This document shows positions 43,455 to 51,502 of a stretch of 64,000 bases of DNA, in pieces. The first letter of the stretch is position 1; every line of letters starts with the position of its first letter. The translations under genes and the position numbers were made by a program. Source of the DNA: Halorubrum sp. DM2 (GTDB taxonomy: Archaea; Halobacteriota; Halobacteria; Halobacteriales; Haloferacaceae). The stretch spans positions 62,001 to 126,000 of the forward strand of contig NZ_LR594487.1 of the NCBI RefSeq assembly GCF_901686465.1, given 5' to 3'. Under the pieces are notes generated by a model that saw only the letters and a list, made by a program, of their open reading frames with translations, did no database searches and was not told the origin of the DNA.

Positions 43455-44537
43455 ATGAATAATCGTTTCTCTGCCGGCGGGCGGCTACTGTGGCCGGTGT
43501 GGGGCCTCGGGACTTTCCTTGCGGTCTCTCTCGTTGCGGAAGGGGTACTCCTCGCGCTCGGGGCTGTCACCGCACCGGCCGGGTACTGGACCGGCACCGT
43601 CTCCTCCGTTGTCATCCTCGCAGGTATCGGATACGCAGTCTATCAGATTCCGACGTCGGGCCCGTCGGTCGACCGGTACTCTCGGATCGGCTATTGGTGT
43701 TCCGCGGGGGCAGTCGGGTTCCTTTTGATAAACTTCGGATTCATGGCGGCGATCCCGACGGCGACGACGTTTCAGGTCGTCGGCTGGACTCGATGGGCGA
43801 TCGGTTTCGGTGGGGGGATCGGACTCGCGATCGGCGTCTTCGAGGCCCGGGCAATCGACCGGGAGGTCGCGGCGGAGCGTGCCCGCGTCCGCCGGGACGA
43901 ACTCCAGCGTGAGCGCGACCGACTCGACGAGTTCGCGAGCGTCGTCTCACACGACCTCCGGAACCCGCTCAGCGTCGCCGCCGGGCGTCTGGACCTCGCG
44001 CGCCGAGAGCATCCCGACGACGAGCACCTCGAGGCGATCGAGAACGCGCTCGAACGGATGTCGGCGATCGTCGACGAGACCCTCGCGCTCGCCCGACAGG
44101 GAAAGACCGTCGACGAGACCGAAGACATCGACCTCGCGACCTGCGCCGAGGGCTGCTGGCAACGGGTCGACACGCGGGACGCGACGCTCGAAACGCCGGG
44201 GACGGCGACGATCCGGGCCGACCCCGACCGCCTCTCGCACGTCTTCGAGAACCTCTTTCGGAACAGCGTGGAACACGGCGGCGAAGGCGTGACCGTCAGC
44301 GTCGGGACGCTTGACGGCCGCGACGGACTCTACGTGGAGGACGACGGGTCTGGAATCCCGGCCGACGACCGCGACAGCGTCTTCGACCCCGGGTACACGT
44401 CCGCCGCCGGCGGAACCGGCTTCGGCCTCGCGATCGTCGACCGGATCGTCGCGGCCCACGGCTGGGAGATACGGGTCACGGAGGGGGCGGCCGGCGGGGC
44501 GCGGTTCGAGATCGACGGAGTCGAGCGGTCGACGTAG
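43455..44537 (+). CDS. Membrane sensor histidine kinase
   Basis: 360 aa. Four membrane helices (about residues 12-34, 42-62, 74-95, 105-130) form the sensor. A short coiled coil leads to HisKA with VVSHDLRNPLSVAAGRLDL (phospho-accepting His near 164) and a HATPase_c domain with N (ENLFRNSVEHGG), G1 (DDGSGIPADD) and G2 (GGTGFGLAIVDRIVAAHGW) boxes. There is no PAS or receiver domain. No response regulator is adjacent, which is common in haloarchaea. An AT-rich CAGTTTATCTTAAG lies about 35 bp upstream. Confidence 0.93.
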   Translation: MNNRFSAGGRLLWPVWGLGTFLAVSLVAEGVLLALGAVTAPAGYWTGTVSSVVILAGIGYAVYQIPTSGPSVDRYSRIGYWCSAGAVGFLLINFGFMAAIPTATTFQVVGWTRWAIGFGGGIGLAIGVFEARAIDREVAAERARVRRDELQRERDRLDEFASVVSHDLRNPLSVAAGRLDLARREHPDDEHLEAIENALERMSAIVDETLALARQGKTVDETEDIDLATCAEGCWQRVDTRDATLETPGTATIRADPDRLSHVFENLFRNSVEHGGEGVTVSVGTLDGRDGLYVEDDGSGIPADDRDSVFDPGYTSAAGGTGFGLAIVDRIVAAHGWEIRVTEGAAGGARFEIDGVERST

Positions 44538-44594
44538 GGAGCGGTCCGCCGATCCGGATCCCAATTTAAGTTCGCTCGGAGCCAAGCGAGGTAT

Positions 44595-44837
44595 ATGACA
44601 CGCGTCGAAATCGAGTACTGCGTCCCGTGTGGCATGTTGAACCGCGCTCAGGATGTCTCCGAGGCGATCCTCAAGCAGTTCGGGGAGTCGATCGACGAGG
44701 TCGCGCTGGTGACGGGCGACGCCGGCGTGTTCGTCGTCCGCGCCGCCGACGAGGTCGTCTTCGACAAGGAGGAGGACGAGTACGACGTGGACGCCATCGT
44801 CCGGGCGGTCAAGCCGTACGTCGGCGCAGCGGCGTAG
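44595..44837 (+). CDS. SelW/Rdx-family thioredoxin-like protein
   Basis: 80 aa. The CxxC redox motif C9-V-P-C12 (VEIEYCVPCGM) follows the first strand, as in SelT/SelW/SelH proteins; here selenocysteine is replaced by cysteine. The rest (FGESIDEVALVTGDAGVFVV) fits the family. It probably acts as a cytoplasmic thiol-redox adaptor. A TTTAAG about 25-30 bp upstream of the ATG is a likely TATA box. Confidence 0.88.
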   Translation: MTRVEIEYCVPCGMLNRAQDVSEAILKQFGESIDEVALVTGDAGVFVVRAADEVVFDKEEDEYDVDAIVRAVKPYVGAAA

Positions 44838-44888
44838 TACGCAGTCGTTCTTTTATAATCAGTATCGCACGGACCGACGAGGGACTCC

Positions 44889-44942
44889 GCCGAAGCCCCA
44901 GCCGCTCGGCTATACGCTGCTGATCCCGTTGTGAGTGTGACC
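44889..44942 (+). repeat. Leader unit of element C
   Basis: GCCGAAGCCCCAGCCGCTCG at 44889 begins a leader copy like the one next to element B. The following sequence TATACGCTGCTGATCC aligns with the B leader (TGTACGTGACTGATTC). Confidence 0.75.
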
Positions 44943-45239
44943 GCCGAAGCCCCAGCCGCGAGGACTCGATGCGCTCGCTGCGCGCCTCACTCGGTCACTT
45001 CGTTCCCTCGCTGCGGTGCTTACATCGCGCGTCTTCGTCCCCGCGGCAGTGAGGCGCTACGCGCCTCGGGCAGCCGGCGGCTTCGCCGCCGGCGACTGCC
45101 CCTTCGAGTCCCGCCCAGCACCGCAACCGCAGCCTCACGCCTCCCCAGCCTCGCCGCTCACGCCCTTCGGGCGTTCGCGGCGTCCCTCGCGCGGCGCTCC
45201 TCGCGGCCGCCTTCGGCGGCACGCTCGCAGGCGCGCGCC
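44943..45239 (+). repeat. Structured intergenic element, copy C
   Basis: It shares the opening GCCGAAGCCCCAGCCGCGAG, the middle TGCCCCTTCGAGTCCCGCCC and CCTCACGCCTCCCCAGCCTC, and the distal half with A, B and D. The long stem 1 is lost and replaced by two local hairpins: GAGGCGC/GCGCCTC (45051-45067) and GCCGGCGGC/GCCGCCGGC (45073-45093). Stem 2 is 45152-45165 with 45169-45182 (two mismatches), and stem 3 is 45206-45211 with 45215-45220. It ends 42 bp from the convergent copper ATPase stop. The TTTTTAAAC at 45248-45256 flanks it. Confidence 0.88.
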
Positions 45240-45280
45240 ACCGTCCATTTTTAAACTGCTTCACCCCCCACCGCCCCGTC

Positions 45281-47692
45281 TCAGTCGCCCTTATAAACGG
45301 CTCTCGCGGAGTTCGTCACCACGAGGAGGCTGCTCGACGCCATCGCGAGCGCCGCAAGCAGCGGGTTGAGCGCGCCGGACAGGGCCAGCGGGATCGCGAC
45401 CGCGTTGTAGCAGAACGCCCAGCCGAGATTCTGTTTCAGCCGCCGGTTCGTCCCGCGCGTGACCGCGAACAGCTCCGGGACCGCGGAGAGCCGGTCCTCC
45501 AGCAGCACCGCGTCGGCGGCGTCGGCCGCCAGGTCGGTGCCGGAGGCGATCGAGACCCCGAGATCGGCCGCGGCGAGCGCTGGGGCGTCGTTGCTCCCGT
45601 CCCCCACCATCGCGACCGGGCCGTCCGCCCCGAGCCGCCGGACCGTCTCGGCTTTCGCCTCCGGCGGCACCTCGGCGAACACCTCGTCGATCGCGGGGTG
45701 GTCGGCGAACTGCCGCGCGGCAGCGGGGGCGTCGCCGGTGAGGACGACCACCCGCCGGCCGTCCGCGTCGAGGTCGGCGACGACCGACTCCCAGCCCTCG
45801 CGCACCTCGTCACCCACGGTGAGGACCCCGCGAACCCGCCCGTTCCAGCCGACGTAGACAGGGACGTTCCCGCGGTCGCGGGCGGCCGCGCCGGCCTCGC
45901 GGAGCCGATCGCCGACCGGCCAGCCGCGCTCCCCGAACAGCGACTGGTGGCCGACGACGACCTCGTCGCCGTCGACCCGTCCGACGACCCCGCGGTCGAG
46001 GACGTCGACGTCGGCCGCGGTGGGACCGTCGGGTGACTCGGTCGACTCCGCGGTCGCGGCCCCGCCGTCGGCCGCCGCTCGGTCTCCGGTGCGGTCTCGG
46101 TCGCCTCCCGCCACTCCCGAAACGATCGCCTCGGCGACCGGGTGGACCGAGGCGCGCTCGACGGCGGCCGCGCGCTCTCGGACGCGGTCGACGGACGTTC
46201 CCGCCTCGGCGGTCGCGTCGAGCAGCCGCATCTCGCCGTCGGTGAGCGTCCCGGTCTTGTCGAGGACGACGGTGTCCACGTCGGCGGCCGCCTCGAAGAC
46301 GGCGTCGGAGACGACGACGATCCCCCGCCGCGCGGCGTCGCGGATCCCGGCGGCGACCGCGAGCGGGGTCGCGAGTCCGAGCGCGCACGGACACGAGACG
46401 ATGAGCACCGTCAGCCCGACGAGCGCGGCGTCGACCGGCGGCGAGCCGAGCGCGAGGGTGGCGGCCGCGCCGACGACCGCGACCGCAAGCACCAGCGGGA
46501 CGAACACCGTCGCCAGTTTGTCGACGAGCCGCTGGACGCCCGACCGAGAGCTCTGGATCTCCCACAGCAGGCGCACGAGGGTGTCGAGCGTACTCGTCGC
46601 GTCCTCGCCAACTTGGACGACGACCGGTGCGTCGGTGACGACGGTGCCGCCGCGGACCGCGTCCCCCTCGCGCTTCGTCGCCGGCAGCGACTCGCCGGTG
46701 ACGAGCGCCTCGTCGACCGCAGCGGTCCCCTCGACGACGATACCGTCGAACGGCACGCGCTCGCCGGGGCGCACGAGGAGTCGGTCGTCGGGGTCGACGG
46801 CGTCGGCGGCGACGCTCTCGCCCGCCTCCGTCCGCACGGTTCGCTCCTCGGCCGTTGTCAGGTCGGAGAGCAGTCCGGTCGCCCGGCGTTTGATGACCGA
46901 CTCGTAGTGGTTGCCGGCGGTGACGACCAGTATCACGGCGATGGTCACATCGAAGTAGAGGTCGGTCCGGCCGACGAGGAGCGCGAGCGTGCTGTAGGCG
47001 TAGGAACTCCCCGCCGCGAGCGACACCAGCAGGTCCATGTTCGGCCGTCGCGCCCGCAGGCTGACGTACGCCCCGCGGAGGATCGGGTAGCCGGTGTAAA
47101 ACAGGACGATGGAGGTGAACACCCAGATCTGCGCGAAGAGGTAGGTCCCGGTGACCCCTCCCAGATCGAGGATCGGGTCGTAGCCGAAGTAGGTGGGATA
47201 CAGGAAGAGGACGTACCACAGCATCGCCATCATCCCGAAGAAGCCGCCGCCGATCAGGAACCGCACGACAGCCACGTCGTCGGAGTCCGGCTCCGGGTCG
47301 GCGCGGTCGCTCGCGGTGTAGCCGGCGACGGAGAGCCGGTCGGGGAGGTCCTCGGCGCTCACGGCGTCGGGGTCGTAATCGACCCGGATCGTGTCGGTCG
47401 CGTAACTCGCCTCCGCGGCCGCGACCCCCTCCTGTTCGCCCGCGGTCATCTCGAGGAACGACTCGCAGGTCGCGCAGTGCATCCCGTCGACGTGGAGGAA
47501 CGTCGTCTCGCCGTCGAACTCGTCGTCGGGCGTCGCGTCCGGTCGTCGCTCCTCTACCTCGTCGAGGTCGTCCACGTCGTCGAGCGAGCGCGCGACGGCG
47601 AGACACCCCTGACAGCAGAACTCGCCGTCGACGTCGGGGGCGACGTGCGGGTCGTCCCCGACCGGGAGATCACAGAGCGTACAGTGTGACAT
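45281..47692 (-). CDS. Heavy-metal P-type ATPase (copper, oxidase-linked)
   Basis: 803 aa. The N-terminus has two metal-binding parts: a TRASH-like Cys cluster (C4-x2-C7 and CCQGC at 26-30) and an HMA domain with C73-A-T-C76 (DGMHCATC). Eight membrane helices follow with the CPC transport motif (SCPCALGLATP). The ATPase core has TGES, the phosphorylated Asp in DKTGTLTDG, an HP motif and GDGSNDAPAL. The double cysteine head resembles CcoI/FixI-type ATPases that feed copper to terminal oxidases. The divergent cba oxidase operon next door supports that role. The ATG at 47692 gives the complete cysteine head. Confidence 0.93.
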   Translation of the reverse strand: MSHCTLCDLPVGDDPHVAPDVDGEFCCQGCLAVARSLDDVDDLDEVEERRPDATPDDEFDGETTFLHVDGMHCATCESFLEMTAGEQEGVAAAEASYATDTIRVDYDPDAVSAEDLPDRLSVAGYTASDRADPEPDSDDVAVVRFLIGGGFFGMMAMLWYVLFLYPTYFGYDPILDLGGVTGTYLFAQIWVFTSIVLFYTGYPILRGAYVSLRARRPNMDLLVSLAAGSSYAYSTLALLVGRTDLYFDVTIAVILVVTAGNHYESVIKRRATGLLSDLTTAEERTVRTEAGESVAADAVDPDDRLLVRPGERVPFDGIVVEGTAAVDEALVTGESLPATKREGDAVRGGTVVTDAPVVVQVGEDATSTLDTLVRLLWEIQSSRSGVQRLVDKLATVFVPLVLAVAVVGAAATLALGSPPVDAALVGLTVLIVSCPCALGLATPLAVAAGIRDAARRGIVVVSDAVFEAAADVDTVVLDKTGTLTDGEMRLLDATAEAGTSVDRVRERAAAVERASVHPVAEAIVSGVAGGDRDRTGDRAAADGGAATAESTESPDGPTAADVDVLDRGVVGRVDGDEVVVGHQSLFGERGWPVGDRLREAGAAARDRGNVPVYVGWNGRVRGVLTVGDEVREGWESVVADLDADGRRVVVLTGDAPAAARQFADHPAIDEVFAEVPPEAKAETVRRLGADGPVAMVGDGSNDAPALAAADLGVSIASGTDLAADAADAVLLEDRLSAVPELFAVTRGTNRRLKQNLGWAFCYNAVAIPLALSGALNPLLAALAMASSSLLVVTNSARAVYKGD

Positions 47693-47766
47693 GTGTGGTT
47701 GCGTCCGGTGCCGCACGGGACGGTTCGCGGACCGAGTCTGGCGGTTCCTCGTCGCGTCCGGGTCGA

Positions 47767-47967
47767 TTACGCCCGGTCCGGCTCCGTGTCGTCGCCGCTG
47801 ATCCCCGGCACGCTGCCGCCGGTCGCGATCCGGAGGCTCACCCAGATGAGCAACACGTTCACAAGCGAGACCGCCACGAAGACCTCGGACCGGTCCGCGA
47901 TGAACACCACCGCGGGGATGAGCCCGCCGAGGATTAGGAGGACGGCCTGTTGGATCGAGAAGTCCAT
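47767..47967 (-). CDS. Small two-helix membrane protein next to the oxidase genes
   Basis: 66 aa. Two hydrophobic helices (about residues 7-24 and 29-50) and a polar acidic tail. The start ATG 47967 (MDFSIQQAVLL) lies 28 bp downstream of a strong minus-strand TATA. It precedes the copper ATPase by 74 bp on the same strand and so may be co-transcribed with it. Function unknown; similar small proteins accompany haloarchaeal ba3 oxidase clusters. Confidence 0.7.
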   Translation of the reverse strand: MDFSIQQAVLLILGGLIPAVVFIADRSEVFVAVSLVNVLLIWVSLRIATGGSVPGISGDDTEPDRA

Positions 47968-47988
47968 ACCGAAACTATCGGCTCCCCG

Positions 47989-48042
47989 AAAATATATAAT
48001 ACCCGTGTTTTCACGCTTCGAGAACGAATACACGTTATATAG
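47989..48042. promoter_or_regulatory. Divergent promoters of the oxidase and copper-ATPase operons
   Basis: A minus-strand TATA (AAAATATATAAT on the plus strand, 47989-48000) is 28 bp from the ATG at 47967. A plus-strand TATA (GTTATATAG, 48034-48042) is 28 bp from the ATG at 48066. The 33 bp between them could hold a shared regulator site. Confidence 0.65.
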
Positions 48043-48065
48043 TCTATTACCGATAAGCGCGGTCC

Positions 48066-48242
48066 ATGGGTCAAAACGAGACCGCACACGCTCCCACAGA
48101 CGACGTGAGCGGTGACACCGAGGAGTTCGATCCGATTGGAACTCTCACGCTCATCGGAATATACTTCGCGATACTGGTTCTTTCGTGGGTGTACATCTAC
48201 TACATCGAGTTCCTCGGCCGAGACCTCATCGTTGTGGGGTGA
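48066..48242 (+). CDS. cbaD: Small ba3-oxidase subunit (CbaD-like)
   Basis: 58 aa from ATG 48066. A polar acidic N-terminus precedes one membrane helix (GIYFAILVLSWVYIYYIEFL). Its position before subunit II and its single helix match the small subunit IIa / CbaD of ba3 oxidases, which completes the two-helix anchor of subunit II. The stop is 6 bp before the next ATG. Confidence 0.75.
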   Translation: MGQNETAHAPTDDVSGDTEEFDPIGTLTLIGIYFAILVLSWVYIYYIEFLGRDLIVVG

Positions 48243-48248
48243 TCAGAC

Positions 48249-48764
48249 ATGCACATTCACGCGTACGAGAAACTCTGGCTCGCGCTCTCGATCGCTTTGA
48301 TACTCGCCCTCATCGGCACCGTGACGTACGGCGCGGTCGGTCCCGGCATCGCGATGGTGAGCGACACCGAGCCGACGATCGATCCCGGCGCGCTCGACGA
48401 GGACGAACGGTTCTCGGAACCGCGCGTCGAACAGATCGGCGAGAACGAGTACGCGGCGTACGTCGTCGCCCGGCAGTACGGCTTCCAGCCGGACCCGATC
48501 GTTGTCCCGGAGAACAGCACCGTGACGTTCTACGTCACGTCCGCGGACGTGACACACGGGTTCGAGGTCGCCGGCACGAACGCGAACACGATGGTCATCC
48601 CCGGCGAGGTGTCCGAGATCACCGTCGAGACGGACGACCCGGCCGAGTACGGGATCGTCTGTAACGAGTACTGCGGTGCCGGTCACCACGTCATGGAGGG
48701 GAAAGTGAACGTCGTCAGTCAGGCGCAGTACGAAGAGCGGACCAGCGGGGGTGACGGCGAATGA
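48249..48764 (+). CDS. cbaB: ba3-type cytochrome c oxidase subunit II
   Basis: 171 aa. One N-terminal membrane helix with the ba3-like AYEKLWLALSIAL start, then a cupredoxin domain outside the membrane. The CuA ligands are present: His in VTHGFEV and the block CNEYCGAGHHVM (two Cys, His, Met). CuA accepts electrons from halocyanin or cytochrome c and passes them to subunit I. The subunit I gene overlaps its stop (ATGA). Confidence 0.93.
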   Translation: MHIHAYEKLWLALSIALILALIGTVTYGAVGPGIAMVSDTEPTIDPGALDEDERFSEPRVEQIGENEYAAYVVARQYGFQPDPIVVPENSTVTFYVTSADVTHGFEVAGTNANTMVIPGEVSEITVETDDPAEYGIVCNEYCGAGHHVMEGKVNVVSQAQYEERTSGGDGE

Positions 48765-50551
48765 GCGAGGCGATCGAGGCGGACCGGACCTTCGCCGACA
48801 AGTTCCCCGAGGAAGCGCGGATCGTCCGCGCCGCCCTACTCAGCGCCTTCCTCGCGTTAGTGATCGGCGCGGCCCTCGGAATCGTCCAGACGCTCCACCG
48901 GACCGACGTGGCGCGGATCATCCCGTCGAGCGACTACTACACCGTTCTGACCGCACACGGGGTGTTCCTCGCGATCAGCTTCACGACGTTCTTCCTCGTC
49001 GGCCTGTTCACTTGGGCGGTCGTGCGGAGCCTCGATCGACCGCTCGTCAACACGAAGGTCACGTGGACATGGTACGCCATCATGGCGGTCGGGATGACGA
49101 TGACCGGCGTGTCGATCCTCGCCGGCTTCGTCGACTCGATCGACATGAGCGCGGACGTGCTGTTCACGTTCTACGCCCCGCTTCAGGCCCACCCGATGTT
49201 CTACGCGGGCCTCGCCGTGTTCATCGTCGGCTCGTGGATCGCCGGAGCCGACTTCTTCCGGGCGTGGCTCGCGTGGAAGCGCGACCACCCCGACGAGCGG
49301 ATCCCGCTCCAGACGTTCATGGTGTTGACGACGATGGCGATGTGGTACATCGCCTCCTCGGCCGTGGCGGCCTCCGTGCTGATCTTCCTGCTCCCGTGGT
49401 CGCTCGGCCTGATCGATCAGGTGAACCCGACGCTGACCCGGACGCTCTTCTGGTTCTTCGGCCACCCGGTGGTGTACTTCTGGCTGATGCCGGCGTACCT
49501 GCTGTGGTACACCGTGCTGCCGAAGATCGCCGGGGGACGCCTGTTCAGCGACCCGCTCGCGCGCGTCGTGTTCGTCCTATTCTTGCTCCTCTCGACCCCG
49601 GTCGGGATCCACCACCAGTACCTGGACCCGGGGATCGCGGAAGGGTTCAAGTTCATCTCGATGACGAACACGATGTTCCTGCTGTTGCCGAGCCTGCTCA
49701 CCGCGTTCACGGTGGTCGCGAGCGTCGAGTACGGCGCGCGGCGGCGCGGCGGGAGCGGCCTGCTCGGCTGGCTCACCGACCTCCCGTGGCGGAATCCGGC
49801 GTTCACCGGGATGATGCTCGCGGGACTGATGTTCGCCGCCGGCGGCTTCTCCGGTATGGTCAACGCCGGGATGAACATCAACTACATGATCCACAACACG
49901 ATCTGGGTCCCGGGCCACTTCCACCTCACCGTCGGGACCGCGGTCGCGCTCACGTTCATGGCCGCCACCTACTGGATCTGGCCGCAGATCTCGAACAAGC
50001 CGATCTACAGCCGCACGATCGGACTGGTACAGGTCGTCGTCTGGTTCGTCGGCATGGCGCTGATGTCGAACGCGATGCACGCGCAGGGGATCATGGGCGT
50101 GCCGCGCCGGACCGCCGAACCCGAGTACGCCGGGTTCGAGTACGCGTCGATGTTCGGCGGGTTCGAGGAGCTGAACGTCCAGATCGCGATCGGCGGGACG
50201 CTGCTTTTCGTCTCGACGATCCTGTTCATCGGAAACCTCCTCCTCACGATGGGGAACCCGAAGGTCGCCGGCCTCGGCGAGACGCTGCCGCCGGCCCTGT
50301 CCGGGCCCGACGACGCGCCGCGCGTGCTCGATAACCTCCGGCTCTGGGTGAGCATCGCGCTCGTCTTGGTCGTGCTCGCGTACGCGCTCCCGCTGGCGGC
50401 GATCATCAACCGCGGCGGGCTGCTCGGTCCCGGCGTCGGCACGTACCCGGTGTGGGTCGCGCCCGTGTTCGACGCGCTCGCGGACGCCGCCGCGCCGCTG
50501 CTCGGCGCGGTCGGCGACGCGTCGGCGTCGCTCGTCGAGGTGGTCCGATGA
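48761..50551 (+). CDS. cbaA: ba3-type cytochrome c oxidase subunit I
   Basis: 596 aa, about 13-14 membrane helices. Heme and copper ligands are visible: His66 (LTAHGVFL), the CuB motif GHPVVYFWLMPAY with the cross-linked His-Tyr pair and Val in place of the Glu of A-type enzymes, GIHHQYLDPG, and WVPGHFHLTVG for the two hemes. This is the B-family (ba3) oxygen-reducing proton pump of the respiratory chain. It is the core gene of an operon of four overlapping or closely spaced genes starting at 48066. Confidence 0.96.
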   Translation: MSEAIEADRTFADKFPEEARIVRAALLSAFLALVIGAALGIVQTLHRTDVARIIPSSDYYTVLTAHGVFLAISFTTFFLVGLFTWAVVRSLDRPLVNTKVTWTWYAIMAVGMTMTGVSILAGFVDSIDMSADVLFTFYAPLQAHPMFYAGLAVFIVGSWIAGADFFRAWLAWKRDHPDERIPLQTFMVLTTMAMWYIASSAVAASVLIFLLPWSLGLIDQVNPTLTRTLFWFFGHPVVYFWLMPAYLLWYTVLPKIAGGRLFSDPLARVVFVLFLLLSTPVGIHHQYLDPGIAEGFKFISMTNTMFLLLPSLLTAFTVVASVEYGARRRGGSGLLGWLTDLPWRNPAFTGMMLAGLMFAAGGFSGMVNAGMNINYMIHNTIWVPGHFHLTVGTAVALTFMAATYWIWPQISNKPIYSRTIGLVQVVVWFVGMALMSNAMHAQGIMGVPRRTAEPEYAGFEYASMFGGFEELNVQIAIGGTLLFVSTILFIGNLLLTMGNPKVAGLGETLPPALSGPDDAPRVLDNLRLWVSIALVLVVLAYALPLAAIINRGGLLGPGVGTYPVWVAPVFDALADAAAPLLGAVGDASASLVEVVR

Positions 50552-50763
50552 GCGTCGACGTGAGCCGCGGCGGGCTGCTCGTGACGCTCGCGATATTCGG
50601 CGTGATCGTCTACGAGATGCGGACCGTGCTGGACTTCGTCGGCGTCGAACTGCCGATCATCCCCTACATGGCCGCCGTCTTCGTCCTCGCCGGCGCGGTG
50701 GTCTGGTACGTCTCGCTGATGGGCGGGTGGCGGACCGAGCCAGAGGGGGACGACCCGGCGTAG
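50548..50763 (+). CDS. Small membrane protein, last gene of the oxidase operon
   Basis: 71 aa with two helices (about residues 9-25 and 37-59). ATG 50548 overlaps the cbaA stop by four bases, so it is translationally coupled and very likely a further small subunit (CbaC/CbaE-like; exact name uncertain). Confidence 0.7.
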   Translation: MSVDVSRGGLLVTLAIFGVIVYEMRTVLDFVGVELPIIPYMAAVFVLAGAVVWYVSLMGGWRTEPEGDDPA

Positions 50764-50813
50764 CGGTCTCGGTCCCTTTCTCCGCGTTAGCGTCCCGACC
50801 GCGACAGTTATGT

Positions 50814-50826
50814 TTGCGTAACGCAA
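50814..50826 (+). promoter_or_regulatory. Palindromic operator candidate upstream of 50836
   Basis: TTGCGTAACGCAA, a perfect 13-bp palindrome, lies just upstream of ATG 50836 and overlaps the likely transcription start region; a TATA-like GTTATG is at about 50807-50812. Confidence 0.5.
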
Positions 50827-50835
50827 GACAATCGT

Positions 50836-51087
50836 ATGGACGGGACACGCGTCACGGTTCAGTGTCGCGACTGTTCGCTCGCGACGACCCACGACAGGCT
50901 CCGCGACGCCCGCGTCGCCGTGAACGACCACGAGTCGACGACCGGTCACGAGGTCGAGTGGACCATCGAATCGCTCGATTCGGGCGTCTCGCAGGCCGGT
51001 GCCGACGCCGGTGTCTGCGGCCGTCCCGAGTGTGCGAACGGGGACTCCCCGCTCGTCCGTCCGACGCCGCCGGAGCCGGACTCGTAG
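50836..51087 (+). CDS. Small Cys/His protein beside the oxidase operon
   Basis: 83 aa. A Cys/His pattern VQCRDCSLATTH near residues 8-19 with HESTTGHEVEW near 32-42 suggests a small zinc-finger-like domain, followed by a loosely structured tail with CGRPEC. Such proteins are common in haloarchaea, and I recall no assigned function. It has its own apparent promoter with a palindromic site. It lies between the ba3 oxidase and the sulfide-oxidation genes. Confidence 0.65.
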   Translation: MDGTRVTVQCRDCSLATTHDRLRDARVAVNDHESTTGHEVEWTIESLDSGVSQAGADAGVCGRPECANGDSPLVRPTPPEPDS

Positions 51088-51181
51088 CGTTCGCCGGCGT
51101 CGGAATCTCCGTTGTCGCGGTCCCGTCGGCGCTGTCCTCGAAACTCTCACGGAGCCCGCGATCGGCTCGGGGCATATATAT

Positions 51182-51228
51182 CACCATATAGAATTCTACT
51201 ATAGTGGGATTGTAGTACAATATTATTC
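51182..51228 (+). promoter_or_regulatory. Promoter and double operator of the tusA-sqr operon
   Basis: A perfect 13-bp palindrome ATTGTA-G-TACAAT (51209-51221) overlaps the TATA region (ATATTATT, 51220-51227) of the gene starting at 51259. Just upstream an imperfect dyad CACCATATAG...CTATAGTG (51182-51206) is centred on GAATTC. The placement over BRE/TATA suggests repression of the operon. Confidence 0.6.
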
Positions 51229-51258
51229 TCGTAGCGGTCGAACGGTCGACTGTAACTC

Positions 51259-51501
51259 ATGTCCGACATCGACATCGAACCCACCGACACGGTCGACGCC
51301 CGCGGGGCGGCCTGTCCCGGCCCGCTGATGGACCTCATCGGTCGCGTCCGGTCCGCGAACTCCGGCGACGTGATCGCGTTGTTGAGCGACAACGATCAGT
51401 CGCTGACCGACGTCTCGGAGTGGGTCGGCGAGACCGACAACGAACTGCTCGCGGTCGACGAGTCGGGCGACGATTACGACTTCTACGTGGAGGTCGCGTG
51501 A
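51259..51501 (+). CDS. tusA: TusA-family sulfur carrier
   Basis: 80 aa. The family motif DARGAACPGPLMDL with Cys19 and the CPxP signature is present, followed by the usual two-layer alpha/beta sequence. TusA proteins carry persulfide sulfur between enzymes. The sulfide:quinone oxidoreductase gene begins right after its stop, so it probably accepts or trafficks sulfane sulfur made by that enzyme. Confidence 0.9.
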   Translation: MSDIDIEPTDTVDARGAACPGPLMDLIGRVRSANSGDVIALLSDNDQSLTDVSEWVGETDNELLAVDESGDDYDFYVEVA

Positions 51502-51502
51502 G

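Larger units (their letters stand above)
44838..45280. other. Convergent gap filled by element C
   Basis: Apart from element C and its leader (44889-45239) there is no gene. The T-rich GTTCTTTTATAATC at 44848-44861 just after the SelW-like stop may be a terminator. Confidence 0.55.
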
